Position numbers and translations under genes: made by a program. The notes under the pieces are model-generated. The model was not told where the DNA came from and ran no database searches. It saw nothing but the letters and a program-made list of their open reading frames with translations. A DNA stretch of 64,000 nucleotides, from assembly GCF_031181705.1 (NCBI RefSeq), contig NZ_JAPSKN010000004.1:26518-90517 (forward strand), in the 5' to 3' direction. Source of the stretch: Streptomyces sp. (lineage in GTDB: Bacteria > Actinomycetota > Actinomycetes > Streptomycetales > Streptomycetaceae). Of the stretch, positions 42,773-51,443 are shown in pieces; the stretch's first letter is position 1, and each line of letters begins with the position of its first letter.

Positions 42773-45430
42773 CTATCCGGCAGGGCCTCCGAAGATGCCT
42801 CCGTTGCCATTGCCTCTGGTGCTGCCGCCGTCCAGGTTCGTATCGGTCGGCGTGGGCTCGCTACTCGCTCCTCCGTCCGTGCCCCCGTTGTCCTCGCCGC
42901 CGTTCTGCCCGCCGTTGTCCTCCTCGTCGCAGCCGAAGAAGCCACAGGTGTCGCTGGGCGTGGGCGACGGCGAGGTCGGCGTCTCGCTCGGGGTCTCGCT
43001 CGGGGTCTCGCTCGGCGTCTCACTCGGCGTCTCACTGGGAGTCGGCGTCGGCGACGGGGCGCCCACCGCGTCCTGGACGTCGCCGATCGGCTCGGCCTCG
43101 GGGAAGCCGAGGTCGGGCTTGCCCTCGAGCGCGGCCTTCATGTACTCGGTCCACACCAGCGTCGGGACGTCACCACCGTGGATGGACTCCTCGCCCGCCG
43201 TGCCGTTCATGGAGAGAAGCTTGGCGCTCTTGGGGTCCTCACGGAACATCGCGACCGAGGTCGACAGCTGCTGCGTGTAACCGACGAACCACGCCGACTT
43301 GTTCTCGTCCGTCGTACCGGTCTTGCCGGCCGCCGTACGGCCCAGGGACAGCGCGTTCTTACCCGTACCGTTCTGGATGACGTTCTCCAGGACGTCCGTG
43401 ACGTTGTTCGCCACGTTCTCGGGCATCGCCTGCGTGATCCTCGGCTTCTCGAAGCCGTCGATTTCCTGACCGTTGAACTTGACGCTGGTCACCGAGTACG
43501 GAGCGGCCTGCTTGCCGGCGGCGGCGAACGTCGCGTAGGCATCGGCCATGCGGATCGCGCTGGGGGTGGAGGTACCGAGCGCGAACGACGGGTTGAGCGT
43601 GGCGAAGCTGCTGTCCAGGATTCCGGCCTTCTCGGCCACATCCCGCACGTTCCTCATCCCCACGTCCATGCCGAGCTGCACGAACGGCGTGTTGACGGAC
43701 TGCTCCATCGCCTTGCGCAGGGTGATGTAGCCCCAGGGGCGGGGGCTCTCGTTCTTCTGCAGGAACGGCGTGTTGTCCTTCTTCAGGACGTACGAGCCGT
43801 CGTTGTTCAGGACCTTCAGGCGGTCGTTGCCGTTGTACTTGCTCATCGGCGAGAGCGGACCGTCACTGCGGTAGGTCCCGTACTCCATGGCGGCCGCGAG
43901 CACGAACGGCTTCCACGTCGAACCGACGGGGACACCCGAGGTGTCCGCGTTGTTGTTGAAGTGGCCGTTCTCGTAGCCGGCGCCGCCGTAGAGGGCGACG
44001 ATCGCACCGTCCTTGGGCTTCACCGACGCCGCGCCGAACTGGACGTGCTTGTCCCGCTCGCGCTTCTCCGGGTCCAGCTTCTCCTTCTCGATCTTCTTGA
44101 CGGCCTTGGCCAGGGCCTCGACCTTGCTCTTCTCGAAGGTCGTCCTGATCTGGTAGCCGCCCTGGTCGAACTGCTGCTCCGTGATGTCGGAGTGGTTCAG
44201 GACGTACTTCTTGGCCGTGTCCACCAGGTAGCTGATCTGGCCGCTCATGCCCTTGGTGGCCTTACGGCCCTGCGGCGTGGGGTACTCCTTGATCGCTTTC
44301 TGGTACTGGGCGTCCGTGAGCTTGTCGTCGTTGTGCATCTGCTCGAGGATCCAGGCCCAGCGCTCCTTGGACCGCTTGAGGTTGTCGTCCTTGTTCGCCG
44401 CAGGGTCGAGGCTCTCGTTGCCCGCCGGGTCGTAGTACGTCGGGCCCTTGAGCAGGGCCGCGAGGAAGGCGCACTCGCTCGGCTCGAGTTCGTGGGCGTC
44501 CTTGCCGTAGTACGTCTGGGCGGCGGCCTGGATGCCGTAGGCGCCCCGCCCGTAGTACGAGGTGTTGAGGTAGCCCTGGAGGATCTGCTTCTTGCCGAGC
44601 TTCGTGCCCACCTTGATGGAGATGAACATCTCCTTGAACTTGCGGGAGACCGTCTGCTCCTGGCTCAGGTACGTGTTCTTCACGAACTGCTGGGTGATCG
44701 TCGAACCACCCTGCGTGTCACCGCCCCGGGCCATGTTCGCCAGGGCCCGCGCGATGCCCATGGGGTCGACGCCCGAGTCCTCGTAGAAGGTCTTGTTCTC
44801 GGCCGAGATCACGGCGTCCTGCATGGCCTTCGGGATCCGGTCGATCGTGACGTTCTGCCGGTTCTGGCCACTGCCCGTCGCGACCATCTGCTGGCCGTTG
44901 GACCAGAGGTAGACGTTGTTCTGCGAACGGGCCGCCGCGTTCTCCTCGGTGGGGACGCCCACCATGGCGTACCCGATGCCCGCCACGGCCACCAGGCTGC
45001 CGAAGAAGCCGAGGCACAGGCCGGAGACGAGCTTCCAGGACGGCAGCCAGCGCTGCCAGCCGTATTTGGCGGCCCGCGGATAGTCGATCAGCCGCTTCCT
45101 GTCGGACACGGCGCCCGCACGCCCTCGGCCGGCGGCGGCCCCGGCCGCGCCCATGGCTGCGCCACGCCGGCCGCCTCGCGGCGGTTCGGCCGCTCTGCGG
45201 CGGCCGCCCCCACTTCTCTGCTGCGCCGCACGCCGGGCCTCGGCACGGCCGCCGTACGCACGCTCCTCACCCCCCGAGCCGTAGGAGTCCGACCCATAGG
45301 AGTCGGACGGAGACCCGGTGGCGCCTCGCGGTGCCGCTCGGCGGCCGGAGGACGAGCCGGACTGGCCGCGTCGGGCCGCGGCACGTCCGCCTCCCTGCGG
45401 CTGCGGCGGTTTGCGACGGTGCTCGCTCAT
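42773..45430 (-). CDS. class A penicillin-binding protein (transglycosylase/transpeptidase)
   Basis: Bifunctional peptidoglycan synthase of 885 residues. The first ~140 residues are a basic, Gly/Arg-rich cytoplasmic leader, followed by one membrane anchor (LGFFGSLVAVAGIGYAMVG). The GT51 domain shows SAENKTFYEDSGVDPMGIAR (catalytic Glu), GGSTITQQFVKNTYL and GYLNTSYYGRGAYGIQAAAQ. The transpeptidase domain has STWK, SVN and KTGTTDENKSAWFVG. The C-terminal ~90 residues are an acidic Pro/Ser/Thr tail with five PSET repeats, then a Cys pair (CGFFGC) and Asn/Gly-rich sequence. The ATG at 45430 (MSEHRRKPPQ) is the usual start for this Streptomyces PBP. Confidence 0.94.
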   Translation of the reverse strand: MSEHRRKPPQPQGGGRAAARRGQSGSSSGRRAAPRGATGSPSDSYGSDSYGSGGEERAYGGRAEARRAAQQRSGGGRRRAAEPPRGGRRGAAMGAAGAAAGRGRAGAVSDRKRLIDYPRAAKYGWQRWLPSWKLVSGLCLGFFGSLVAVAGIGYAMVGVPTEENAAARSQNNVYLWSNGQQMVATGSGQNRQNVTIDRIPKAMQDAVISAENKTFYEDSGVDPMGIARALANMARGGDTQGGSTITQQFVKNTYLSQEQTVSRKFKEMFISIKVGTKLGKKQILQGYLNTSYYGRGAYGIQAAAQTYYGKDAHELEPSECAFLAALLKGPTYYDPAGNESLDPAANKDDNLKRSKERWAWILEQMHNDDKLTDAQYQKAIKEYPTPQGRKATKGMSGQISYLVDTAKKYVLNHSDITEQQFDQGGYQIRTTFEKSKVEALAKAVKKIEKEKLDPEKRERDKHVQFGAASVKPKDGAIVALYGGAGYENGHFNNNADTSGVPVGSTWKPFVLAAAMEYGTYRSDGPLSPMSKYNGNDRLKVLNNDGSYVLKKDNTPFLQKNESPRPWGYITLRKAMEQSVNTPFVQLGMDVGMRNVRDVAEKAGILDSSFATLNPSFALGTSTPSAIRMADAYATFAAAGKQAAPYSVTSVKFNGQEIDGFEKPRITQAMPENVANNVTDVLENVIQNGTGKNALSLGRTAAGKTGTTDENKSAWFVGYTQQLSTSVAMFREDPKSAKLLSMNGTAGEESIHGGDVPTLVWTEYMKAALEGKPDLGFPEAEPIGDVQDAVGAPSPTPTPSETPSETPSETPSETPSETPTSPSPTPSDTCGFFGCDEEDNGGQNGGEDNGGTDGGASSEPTPTDTNLDGGSTRGNGNGGIFGGPAG
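42978..43037 (-). repeat. tandem 12-bp repeat (five units) in the PBP tail
   Basis: Five in-frame units of GGSGTCTCRCTC (plus-strand reading), encoding repeated PSET in the extracytoplasmic tail of the PBP. A length-variable site by replication slippage is plausible. Confidence 0.85.
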
Positions 45431-45746
45431 CGAACGACTACTCCTCGGGCAGGCGCACCCGTGCGCGCCTGGAAACGGCGGCTGGTTTCCGGTCCCCCCG
45501 AAGTACGGATGCGGTCGGCTCCGCATTCATCGGTCCCGCATGCACCCGTACTACACCGAAGACCACGACGCTCTCGGGCGTCACTCGGTTCCCGGTGATG
45601 TGCATGGCGCACAGACTACGCACCGTCAAAACCTGCCGAGGCCCGAAGTTCACCTCAAATCAGGCAACTCGCATCCGATGAATCGGTGATGTGATCCCGT
45701 TCACCACACCCCCTCTTGTCGCGTGCGGAAGGCCGTTCTATCGTCG

Positions 45747-45769
45747 TGATGTATCGAGTCGATACATCA
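45747..45769. promoter_or_regulatory. 23-bp perfect palindrome, probable PadR operator
   Basis: 11-base perfect arms TGATGTATCGA / TCGATACATCA around one G, 77 bp upstream of padR. Its symmetry and AT-content match PadR-type sites (ATGT-N8-ACAT pattern is present). Autorepression is inferred. Confidence 0.65.
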
Positions 45770-45778
45770 GCTCGACAC

Positions 45779-45802
45779 ATCGCTCCGAGACATCGGAGCG
45801 AT
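45779..45802. promoter_or_regulatory. second inverted repeat upstream of padR
   Basis: Ten-base perfect arms ATCGCTCCGA / TCGGAGCGAT with loop GACA, ending 43 bp before the padR start. It may be a second operator or an RNA hairpin in the 5' leader. Confidence 0.5.
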
Positions 45803-45845
45803 ACACCGGACGGAGACCCGCACACCGGGCGGAGAGGAGGCGACG

Positions 45846-46520
45846 ATGAGCCGGCGTTCCGGCATCCTCGAGTTCGCCGTACTCGGCCTGCTCCGCGAAT
45901 CTCCGATGCACGGCTACGAGCTGCGCAAACGCCTCAACACGTCCCTGGGCGTGTTCCGTGCGTTCAGCTACGGGACGCTCTACCCCTGCCTCAAGACGCT
46001 GGTCGCCAACGGCTGGTTGATCGAGGAACCGGGGAACGAGTCCGAGGCCGTGCCCCTCACCGGCCGCCGCGCCAAGATCGTCTACCGATTGACGGCGGAA
46101 GGTAAGGAACACTTCGAGCAGCTGCTCTCGCAGACCGGGCCCGACGCCTACGAGGACGAGACCTTCGCCGCCCGTTTCGCGTTCTTCGGGCAGACCTCAC
46201 GCGATGTACGCATGCGCGTACTGGAAGGCCGCCGCAGCCGGCTGGAGGAGCGCCTGGAGAAGATGCGCGCCTCCCTGGCCCGGACCCGCGAGCGACTCGA
46301 CGATTACACGCTTGAGCTCCAGCGCCACGGGATGGAGTCCGTGGAGCGCGAGGTGCGCTGGCTGAACGAGCTCATCGAGAGCGAGCGGGCGGGACGGGAC
46401 CTCAAGGGCCCCGCCTCCGGGGACCCCGCCTCGCGTGACACCACATCTGGAGCGTCGGGCGGCCTGCCCCGGCCGGGGGACGACTCCCGGCCGGATACGC
46501 CCGACGACACCGCCACGTGA
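45846..46520 (+). CDS. PadR-family transcriptional regulator
   Basis: A 224-residue PadR protein. The winged helix is at the N-terminus ([70 protein letters not shown]). A long C-terminal dimerisation coil follows ([20 protein letters not shown]), then a Ser/Pro/Asp-rich disordered tail of about 40 residues. Two large palindromes precede it. The ino1 gene starts 44 bp after the stop on the same strand, so PadR probably controls inositol-phosphate, and hence mycothiol and phosphatidylinositol, supply together with itself. The effector is unknown. Confidence 0.9.
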   Translation: MSRRSGILEFAVLGLLRESPMHGYELRKRLNTSLGVFRAFSYGTLYPCLKTLVANGWLIEEPGNESEAVPLTGRRAKIVYRLTAEGKEHFEQLLSQTGPDAYEDETFAARFAFFGQTSRDVRMRVLEGRRSRLEERLEKMRASLARTRERLDDYTLELQRHGMESVEREVRWLNELIESERAGRDLKGPASGDPASRDTTSGASGGLPRPGDDSRPDTPDDTAT

Positions 46521-46564
46521 GAGCCCTTCGCGGGCCTCACTCGTACACACAGGGAGCAACCGGA

Positions 46565-47647
46565 ATGGGTTCGGTGCGCGTAGCCATCGTCGGCGTGGGC
46601 AACTGTGCCGCGTCGCTGGTGCAGGGAGTCGAGTACTACAAGGACGCCGACCCGGCGGCCAAGGTGCCGGGCCTGATGCACGTCCAGTTCGGCGACTACC
46701 ACGTCCGCGACGTCGAGTTCGTCGCCGCGTTCGACGTGGACGCCAAGAAGGTCGGTCTCGACCTCGCGGACGCCATCGGCGCCTCCGAGAACAACACCAT
46801 CAAGATCTGCGACGTGCCCCGCACCGGCGTGACGGTCCAGCGCGGCCACACCCTCGACGGCCTCGGCCGGTACTACCGCGAGACCATCGAGGAGTCCGCC
46901 GAGGAGCCCGTCGACGTCGTCCAGGTCCTCAAGGACCAGCAGGTCGACGTCCTGGTCTGCTACCTGCCCGTCGGCTCCGAGGACGCGGCGAAGTTCTACG
47001 CCCAGTGCGCCATCGACGCCAAGGTCGCCTTCGTCAACGCCCTCCCGGTCTTCATCGCCGGCACCAAGGAGTGGGCCGACAAGTTCACCGAGGCGGGCGT
47101 CCCGATCGTCGGCGACGACATCAAGTCGCAGGTCGGCGCCACCATCACGCACCGTGTCATGGCGAAGCTGTTCGAGGACCGGGGCGTCGTCCTGGACCGC
47201 ACGATGCAGCTGAACGTCGGCGGCAACATGGACTTCAAGAACATGCTCGAGCGCGACCGCCTCGAGTCGAAGAAGATCTCCAAGACGCAGGCCGTCACCT
47301 CCCAGATCCGCGACCGCGAACTGGGCGAGGGCAACGTCCACATCGGCCCGTCCGACTACGTCGCCTGGCTCGACGACCGCAAGTGGGCCTACGTCCGCCT
47401 GGAAGGCCGCGCCTTCGGTGACGTCCCGCTGAACCTGGAGTACAAGCTGGAGGTCTGGGACTCCCCGAACTCCGCCGGCGTCATCATCGACGCCCTGCGC
47501 GCCGCGAAGATCGCCAAGGACCGCGGCATCGGCGGCCCGATCCTGTCGGCGTCGAGCTACTTCATGAAGTCCCCGCCCGTGCAGTACTTCGACGACGAGG
47601 CCCGCGAGAACGTCGAGAAGTTCATCAAGGGTGAGGTCGAGCGCTGA
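46565..47647 (+). CDS. ino1: inositol-3-phosphate synthase
   Basis: NAD-dependent enzyme turning glucose 6-phosphate into inositol 3-phosphate, the start of mycothiol and phosphatidylinositol synthesis in actinobacteria. It has 360 residues, the length of the actinobacterial form. The NAD loop is [18 protein letters not shown], and catalytic-region blocks are [62 protein letters not shown] and [20 protein letters not shown]. The ATG at 46565 is preceded by GGGAGCAACCGGA. It follows padR as a likely two-gene operon and ends at a very strong terminator. Confidence 0.96.
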   Translation: MGSVRVAIVGVGNCAASLVQGVEYYKDADPAAKVPGLMHVQFGDYHVRDVEFVAAFDVDAKKVGLDLADAIGASENNTIKICDVPRTGVTVQRGHTLDGLGRYYRETIEESAEEPVDVVQVLKDQQVDVLVCYLPVGSEDAAKFYAQCAIDAKVAFVNALPVFIAGTKEWADKFTEAGVPIVGDDIKSQVGATITHRVMAKLFEDRGVVLDRTMQLNVGGNMDFKNMLERDRLESKKISKTQAVTSQIRDRELGEGNVHIGPSDYVAWLDDRKWAYVRLEGRAFGDVPLNLEYKLEVWDSPNSAGVIIDALRAAKIAKDRGIGGPILSASSYFMKSPPVQYFDDEARENVEKFIKGEVER

Positions 47648-47680
47648 CGCGCCACAACCAGTCGCTCCTGCCAGGGCTGT

Positions 47681-47714
47681 GAGGGTCCCCGGGTCGCATG
47701 ACCCGGGGACCCTC
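47681..47714 (+). terminator. terminator of padR-ino1
   Basis: 15-base perfect arms (GAGGGTCCCCGGGTC / GACCCGGGGACCCTC) around loop GCAT, 34 bp after the ino1 stop. Confidence 0.85.
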
Positions 47715-47736
47715 CCCGTATGTGAGGCTGGTCCCC

Positions 47737-49014
47737 ATGGCCGTCGTCCGTGACCTGCGCGTACTGCTGCGCTTCCAGGGCTTCCGGCGCCTGCTCGCCG
47801 TCCGTCTGCTCTCCCAGGGCGCCGACGGTGTGTACCAGGTCGCGCTCGCCGCCTACGTCGTCTTCTCCCCGGAGAGACAGACCTCGGCGGTCGCGATCGC
47901 CTCCGCGATGGCCGTACTGCTGCTCCCGTACTCGCTCGTCGGCCCCTTCGCCGGCGTCCTGCTGGACCGCTGGCGGCGCCGCCAGGTCCTGCTCCACGGC
48001 AGCCTGCTGCGCGCTCTGCTGGCCTGCGCGACGGCCCTGCTGATACTCAGTCCGGCGCCGGACTGGCTCTTCTACGTCTCCGCCCTGTGCGTCACCGCCG
48101 TCAACCGCTTCGTGCTGTCCGGCCTGTCCGCCGCGCTGCCGCGCGTGGTCGACACCGAGCGGCTGGTCCTCGCCAACTCCCTCTCCCCGACCGCCGGAAC
48201 GCTGGCGGCCACCGCGGGCGGTGGCCTCGCCTTCGTCGTCCGCCTGGTGGTGGCGGACTCCGACGCCGCCGTGGTGCTCGTGGCGGCCGGGCTGTACCTG
48301 TGCGCGGCCCTGGCGACGCTGAGCATGGCACGGGAACTCCTCGGCCCCGACCGCAGCGCGGTGGGTGTGCGGATCGGCGACGCGATCACCGGCACGGTGC
48401 GCGAACTCGCGGCAGGCGTGAGGCACCTGGCCGCACCGGCACGCCGGGAGGCAGCCTGGGCCCTCGCGGCGATGTCCCTGATGCGGTTCTGCTACGGCGC
48501 TCTGCTCGTCATGCTGCTGATGCTCTGCCGGTACGCGCTCACCTCGACCACGGACGACGGGCTCGCCCTGCTGGGGCTCGTGTTGGGCGTCTCGGGCGCC
48601 GGCTTCTTCGCGGCGGCGGTGGTGACCCCCTGGGCCGCGGGGCGGCTCGGACCGGGTCGCTGGATCGTCGTGTGCGCCGGTGCCGCAGCCCTGCTGGAGC
48701 CCGCGCTCGGGCTGCCGTTCGCCACCGTGCCCCTGCTGGTCGCCGCGTTCGTTCTCGGTCTGACCACCCAGGGCGCGAAGATCGCCACGGACACCATCGT
48801 CCAGTCCTCCGTCGACGACGGCTTCCGTGGCCGGATCTTCTCCGTTTACGACGTCCTGTTCAACGTCTTCTTCGTCGGTGCGGCCGCCGTGGCCGCCCTG
48901 ATGCTGCCGCCGGACGGCCGATCCGTGCCGCTGGTGATCACGATCGCCGTTATCTACGCGACGGTAGCGGCTGCTATGGCCCGGTATGGCCGTGAGTCAG
49001 TGTCACATCAATGA
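47737..49014 (+). CDS. MFS transporter
   Basis: A 425-residue, 12-span MFS protein. FRRLLAVRLLSQGADGVYQV opens span 1, and GPFAGVLLDRWRRRQVLLHG is motif A between spans 2 and 3. GTLAATAGGGLAFVVRLVVA and VLGLTTQGAKIATDTIVQSS followed by GFRGRIFSVYDVLFNVFFVG are typical of the subgroup often linked to drug or peptide export. The substrate is unknown. The ATG at 47737 (MAVVRDLRVLLRFQGF) is the likely start; earlier GTG/ATG codons at 47722 and 47698 would place the N-terminus within the ino1 terminator. Confidence 0.85.
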   Translation: MAVVRDLRVLLRFQGFRRLLAVRLLSQGADGVYQVALAAYVVFSPERQTSAVAIASAMAVLLLPYSLVGPFAGVLLDRWRRRQVLLHGSLLRALLACATALLILSPAPDWLFYVSALCVTAVNRFVLSGLSAALPRVVDTERLVLANSLSPTAGTLAATAGGGLAFVVRLVVADSDAAVVLVAAGLYLCAALATLSMARELLGPDRSAVGVRIGDAITGTVRELAAGVRHLAAPARREAAWALAAMSLMRFCYGALLVMLLMLCRYALTSTTDDGLALLGLVLGVSGAGFFAAAVVTPWAAGRLGPGRWIVVCAGAAALLEPALGLPFATVPLLVAAFVLGLTTQGAKIATDTIVQSSVDDGFRGRIFSVYDVLFNVFFVGAAAVAALMLPPDGRSVPLVITIAVIYATVAAAMARYGRESVSHQ

Positions 49015-49124
49015 CACAGAGCCACTTCTGACTACTGCGTTGTCAGTGGGGACCGTTACCTTACGTGGGTCTTATCTCGCGACATGTTCGCGTCACTCAT
49101 CCATGTTTTTAGGGGGACCCCCAA

Positions 49125-49637
49125 GTGTCTACTCCGCCGCCCCAGGGCAACCCGTTCGCACAGAACCAGCCCGCGGGTCAGCCCCAGGCTCCGTACCCGC
49201 CGCAGGGCGGCTACCCCCAGCAGCCCGGCCAGCCCGGCATCCCGCCGCAGGGCGCGGGTCCGTACGCCCCGGTTCCGCCGCAGCCGTCCGGCCGCAAGCT
49301 GAGCTTCAAGACCATCAAGAACGTCGTGATCGTCGTCGCGGTGGCGGGCATTGCCATCGGCGGCTGGATCACCAGCCGGGACGACGCGAACACGGCGGCC
49401 GTCGGCGACTGCATGCACCGCGGCAGCACCAACGACAACAACCCGGACCTCGAGGTCGTCGAGTGCAGTGACGCGAAGGCTCAGTTCAAGGTGCTGGCCA
49501 AGATCGAGGGTTCCTACATGACGGAGACTCTGGCGTCGAGCAAGTGCGAGGCCGAGGCCAAGGACTTCCAGTACACGTACACCGAGAGCGGTGACGGCAA
49601 GGACTTCCTGCTCTGCCTGCAGGACCACAAGAAGTAG
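49125..49637 (+). CDS. LppU/SCO3897-family membrane-anchored protein
   Basis: A 170-residue protein of the LppU/SCO3897 family, function unknown. Residues 1-57 are Pro/Gln/Gly-rich and cytoplasmic (PQGGYPQQPGQPG-type). One membrane span follows (IKNVVIVVAVAGIAIGGWIT). The extracytoplasmic domain of about 85 residues has four cysteines (VGDCMHRGS, VVECSDAK, SSKCEAEAK, LLCLQD) that may make two disulphides. There is no lipobox despite the family name. The start is GTG at 49125 after AGGGGGACCCCCAA. It precedes the parS-containing terminator shared with pcnA. Confidence 0.87.
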   Translation: MSTPPPQGNPFAQNQPAGQPQAPYPPQGGYPQQPGQPGIPPQGAGPYAPVPPQPSGRKLSFKTIKNVVIVVAVAGIAIGGWITSRDDANTAAVGDCMHRGSTNDNNPDLEVVECSDAKAQFKVLAKIEGSYMTETLASSKCEAEAKDFQYTYTESGDGKDFLLCLQDHKK

Positions 49638-49650
49638 CGCGGACGCGGAG

Positions 49651-49682
49651 AGGGGCGGTGTTTCACGTGAAACACCGCCCCT
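49651..49682. terminator. bidirectional terminator built on parS
   Basis: 32-bp perfect palindrome with 16-base arms (left arm AGGGGCGGTGTTTCAC), located between convergent genes, 14 bp after the LppU-family stop. An exact parS (49660-49673) is its centre. Confidence 0.8.
49660..49673. other. parS: parS site (exact) in a terminator
   Basis: Exact GTTTCACGTGAAAC forming the central 14 bp of a 32-bp palindrome. Confidence 0.95.
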
Positions 49683-49701
49683 CGTGCTGTTCCCGGGTCA
49701 T

Positions 49702-49715
49702 GTTTCACGTGAAAC
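49702..49715. other. parS: parS site (exact) in a 28-bp palindrome
   Basis: Exact GTTTCACGTGAAAC, 42 bp from the previous site. Flanks GGGTCAT/ATGACCC extend it to a 28-bp perfect palindrome (49695-49722), 18 bp from the pcnA stop, so it could also terminate pcnA. Confidence 0.95.
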
Positions 49716-49740
49716 ATGACCCCGTTCCCGTTCCGCAGGC

Positions 49741-51186
49741 TCAGCCCTCCTGCTCGGCCCACCACTCCTTGAGCACCGCGACGGCCGCGTCATGCTCCAT
49801 CGGCCCGTGCTCCAGCCGCATCTCCAGCATGTGCTTGTAGGCGCGACCGATGACCGGACCGGGGCCCACGCCCAGGATCTCCATGATCTGGTTGCCGTCG
49901 AGGTCGGGACGGATGGAGTCCAGCTCCTCCTGCTCCTGCAGCCGGGCGATCCGCTCCTCCAGCCCGTCGTACGCCCGGGACAGTGCCGCCGCCTTGCGCT
50001 TGTTGCGCGTGGTGCAGTCCGAGCGCGTCAGCTTGTGGAGGCGGTCGAGGAGCGGGCCGGCGTCACGGACGTAGCGGCGGACCGCGGAGTCCGTCCACTC
50101 GCCGGTGCCGTAGCCATGGAAACGAAGATGGAGTTCGACGAGGCGGGAGACGTCCTTCACCAGCTCGTTGGAGTACTTCAGCGCGGTCATGCGCTTCTTG
50201 GTCATCTTCGCCCCGACCACCTCGTGGTGGTGGAAGGAGACCCGGCCGTCCTTCTCGAAGCGCCGGGTGCGCGGCTTGCCGATGTCGTGCAGCAGGGCGG
50301 CCAGCCGGAGCGTCAGATCGGGACCGTCGTCCTCCAGCGCCATCGCCTGCTCCAGGACGATCAGCGTGTGGTCGTAGACGTCCTTGTGCCGATGGTGCTC
50401 GTCACGCTCCAGACGCAGGGCCGGCAGCTCCGGCAGCACGCGGTCGGCGAGGCCGCTCTCCACGAGCAGCGACAGTCCCTTGCGCGGGTGCGGAGAGAGG
50501 ATCAGCTTGTTCAGCTCGTCCCGAACCCGCTCGGCCGAGACGATCTCGATCCGTCCGGCCATCTCCTTCATCGCGGAGACGACCTCGGGGGCGACCTCGA
50601 AATCGAGCTGGGCCGCGAAGCGCGCGGCCCGCATCATCCGCAGCGGGTCGTCCGAGAAGGAGTCCTGCGGAGTGCCCGGGGTGCGCAGGACACGCGCCGC
50701 GAGATCCTCCAGGCCCCCGTGCGGGTCGACGAACTCCTTCTCCGGCAGCGCGACGGCCATCGCGTTGACGGTGAAGTCCCGGCGGACGAGATCCTCCTCG
50801 ATCGAGTCGCCGTACGACACCTCGGGCTTGCGCGAGGTCCGGTCGTACGCTTCCGACCGGTAGGTGGTCACCTCGATCTGGTAGCCGCCCTTGTGGGCGC
50901 CGACCGTGCCGAAGGCGATCCCGACCTCCCAGACGGCGTCCGCCCAGGGGCGCACGATCTTGAGCACGTCCTGGGGACGGGCGTCGGTCGTGAAGTCGAG
51001 GTCGTTGCCGAGCCGGCCCAGCAGCGCGTCCCGGACCGAGCCGCCGACCAGGGCGAGTGAGAACCCGGCCTCCTGGAAGCGGCGGGCGAGGTCGTCGGCG
51101 ACAGGGGCGACCCGCAGCAGTTCACCCACCGCGCGGTGCTGCACCTGGCTCAGGACACTGGACGTTTCTTCGTTGGCGTTCGGCAC
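49741..51186 (-). CDS. pcnA: CCA tRNA nucleotidyltransferase
   Basis: Class II nucleotidyltransferase/poly(A)-polymerase family, 481 residues; adds or repairs the tRNA 3' CCA end. The head domain has ALVGGSVRDALLGRLGNDLD with FTTDARP (catalytic Asp pair), RRDFTVNAMAV and DDPLRMMRAARFAAQLDF. An HD domain follows (DVYDHTLIVLEQ, LAALLHDIGKPRTRRFEKDG). Despite the gene symbol usual in actinobacteria, either CCA addition or polyadenylation is possible from sequence. The GTG at 51186 (VPNANEETSSVLSQVQHRAV) is the best start; the open frame upstream is low-quality. The gene diverges from the DUF6049 gene. Confidence 0.93.
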   Translation of the reverse strand: MPNANEETSSVLSQVQHRAVGELLRVAPVADDLARRFQEAGFSLALVGGSVRDALLGRLGNDLDFTTDARPQDVLKIVRPWADAVWEVGIAFGTVGAHKGGYQIEVTTYRSEAYDRTSRKPEVSYGDSIEEDLVRRDFTVNAMAVALPEKEFVDPHGGLEDLAARVLRTPGTPQDSFSDDPLRMMRAARFAAQLDFEVAPEVVSAMKEMAGRIEIVSAERVRDELNKLILSPHPRKGLSLLVESGLADRVLPELPALRLERDEHHRHKDVYDHTLIVLEQAMALEDDGPDLTLRLAALLHDIGKPRTRRFEKDGRVSFHHHEVVGAKMTKKRMTALKYSNELVKDVSRLVELHLRFHGYGTGEWTDSAVRRYVRDAGPLLDRLHKLTRSDCTTRNKRKAAALSRAYDGLEERIARLQEQEELDSIRPDLDGNQIMEILGVGPGPVIGRAYKHMLEMRLEHGPMEHDAAVAVLKEWWAEQEG

Positions 51187-51443
51187 AAAAGAAGAGGGTA
51201 CGTGGCCCGGGCACCCGTGAGCGCCCCGTATATCGGGTGGGGACACGCCCCGCCATACACACACAAGCGCTGCCCTTGCGCGGGAAAGAACCGCTCCCTT
51301 CCATAGAGCCGCATACCGGGCAACGGAGCGCCGGTCCGCGATCTTGTGGGGCGGACCGCGGCACTTCCCCTCAGCGCGCATCGTTACCATGCGTGGACGC
51401 ACATTCCGACGACCACTGACGACGACGAGGGACGGGCGAGCGC

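Larger units (their letters stand above)
45431..45845. other. divergent intergenic region PBP / padR
   Basis: 415 bp with no convincing ORF. It holds two large palindromes next to padR (separate entries) and a TTGACG (minus strand, near 45630) that may belong to the PBP promoter; no matching -10 was evident. Confidence 0.55.

Noticed and set aside
42978..43037. CRISPR-like repeats
   Set aside because: Short in-frame 12-bp tandem units without spacers inside a coding region; no cas genes in the window.
42479..45598. Plus-strand open frame of about 1039 codons opposite the PBP gene
   Set aside because: Composition is a shadow of the PBP gene (Val/Leu/Arg-rich, no domains). The minus-strand PBP has all catalytic motifs.
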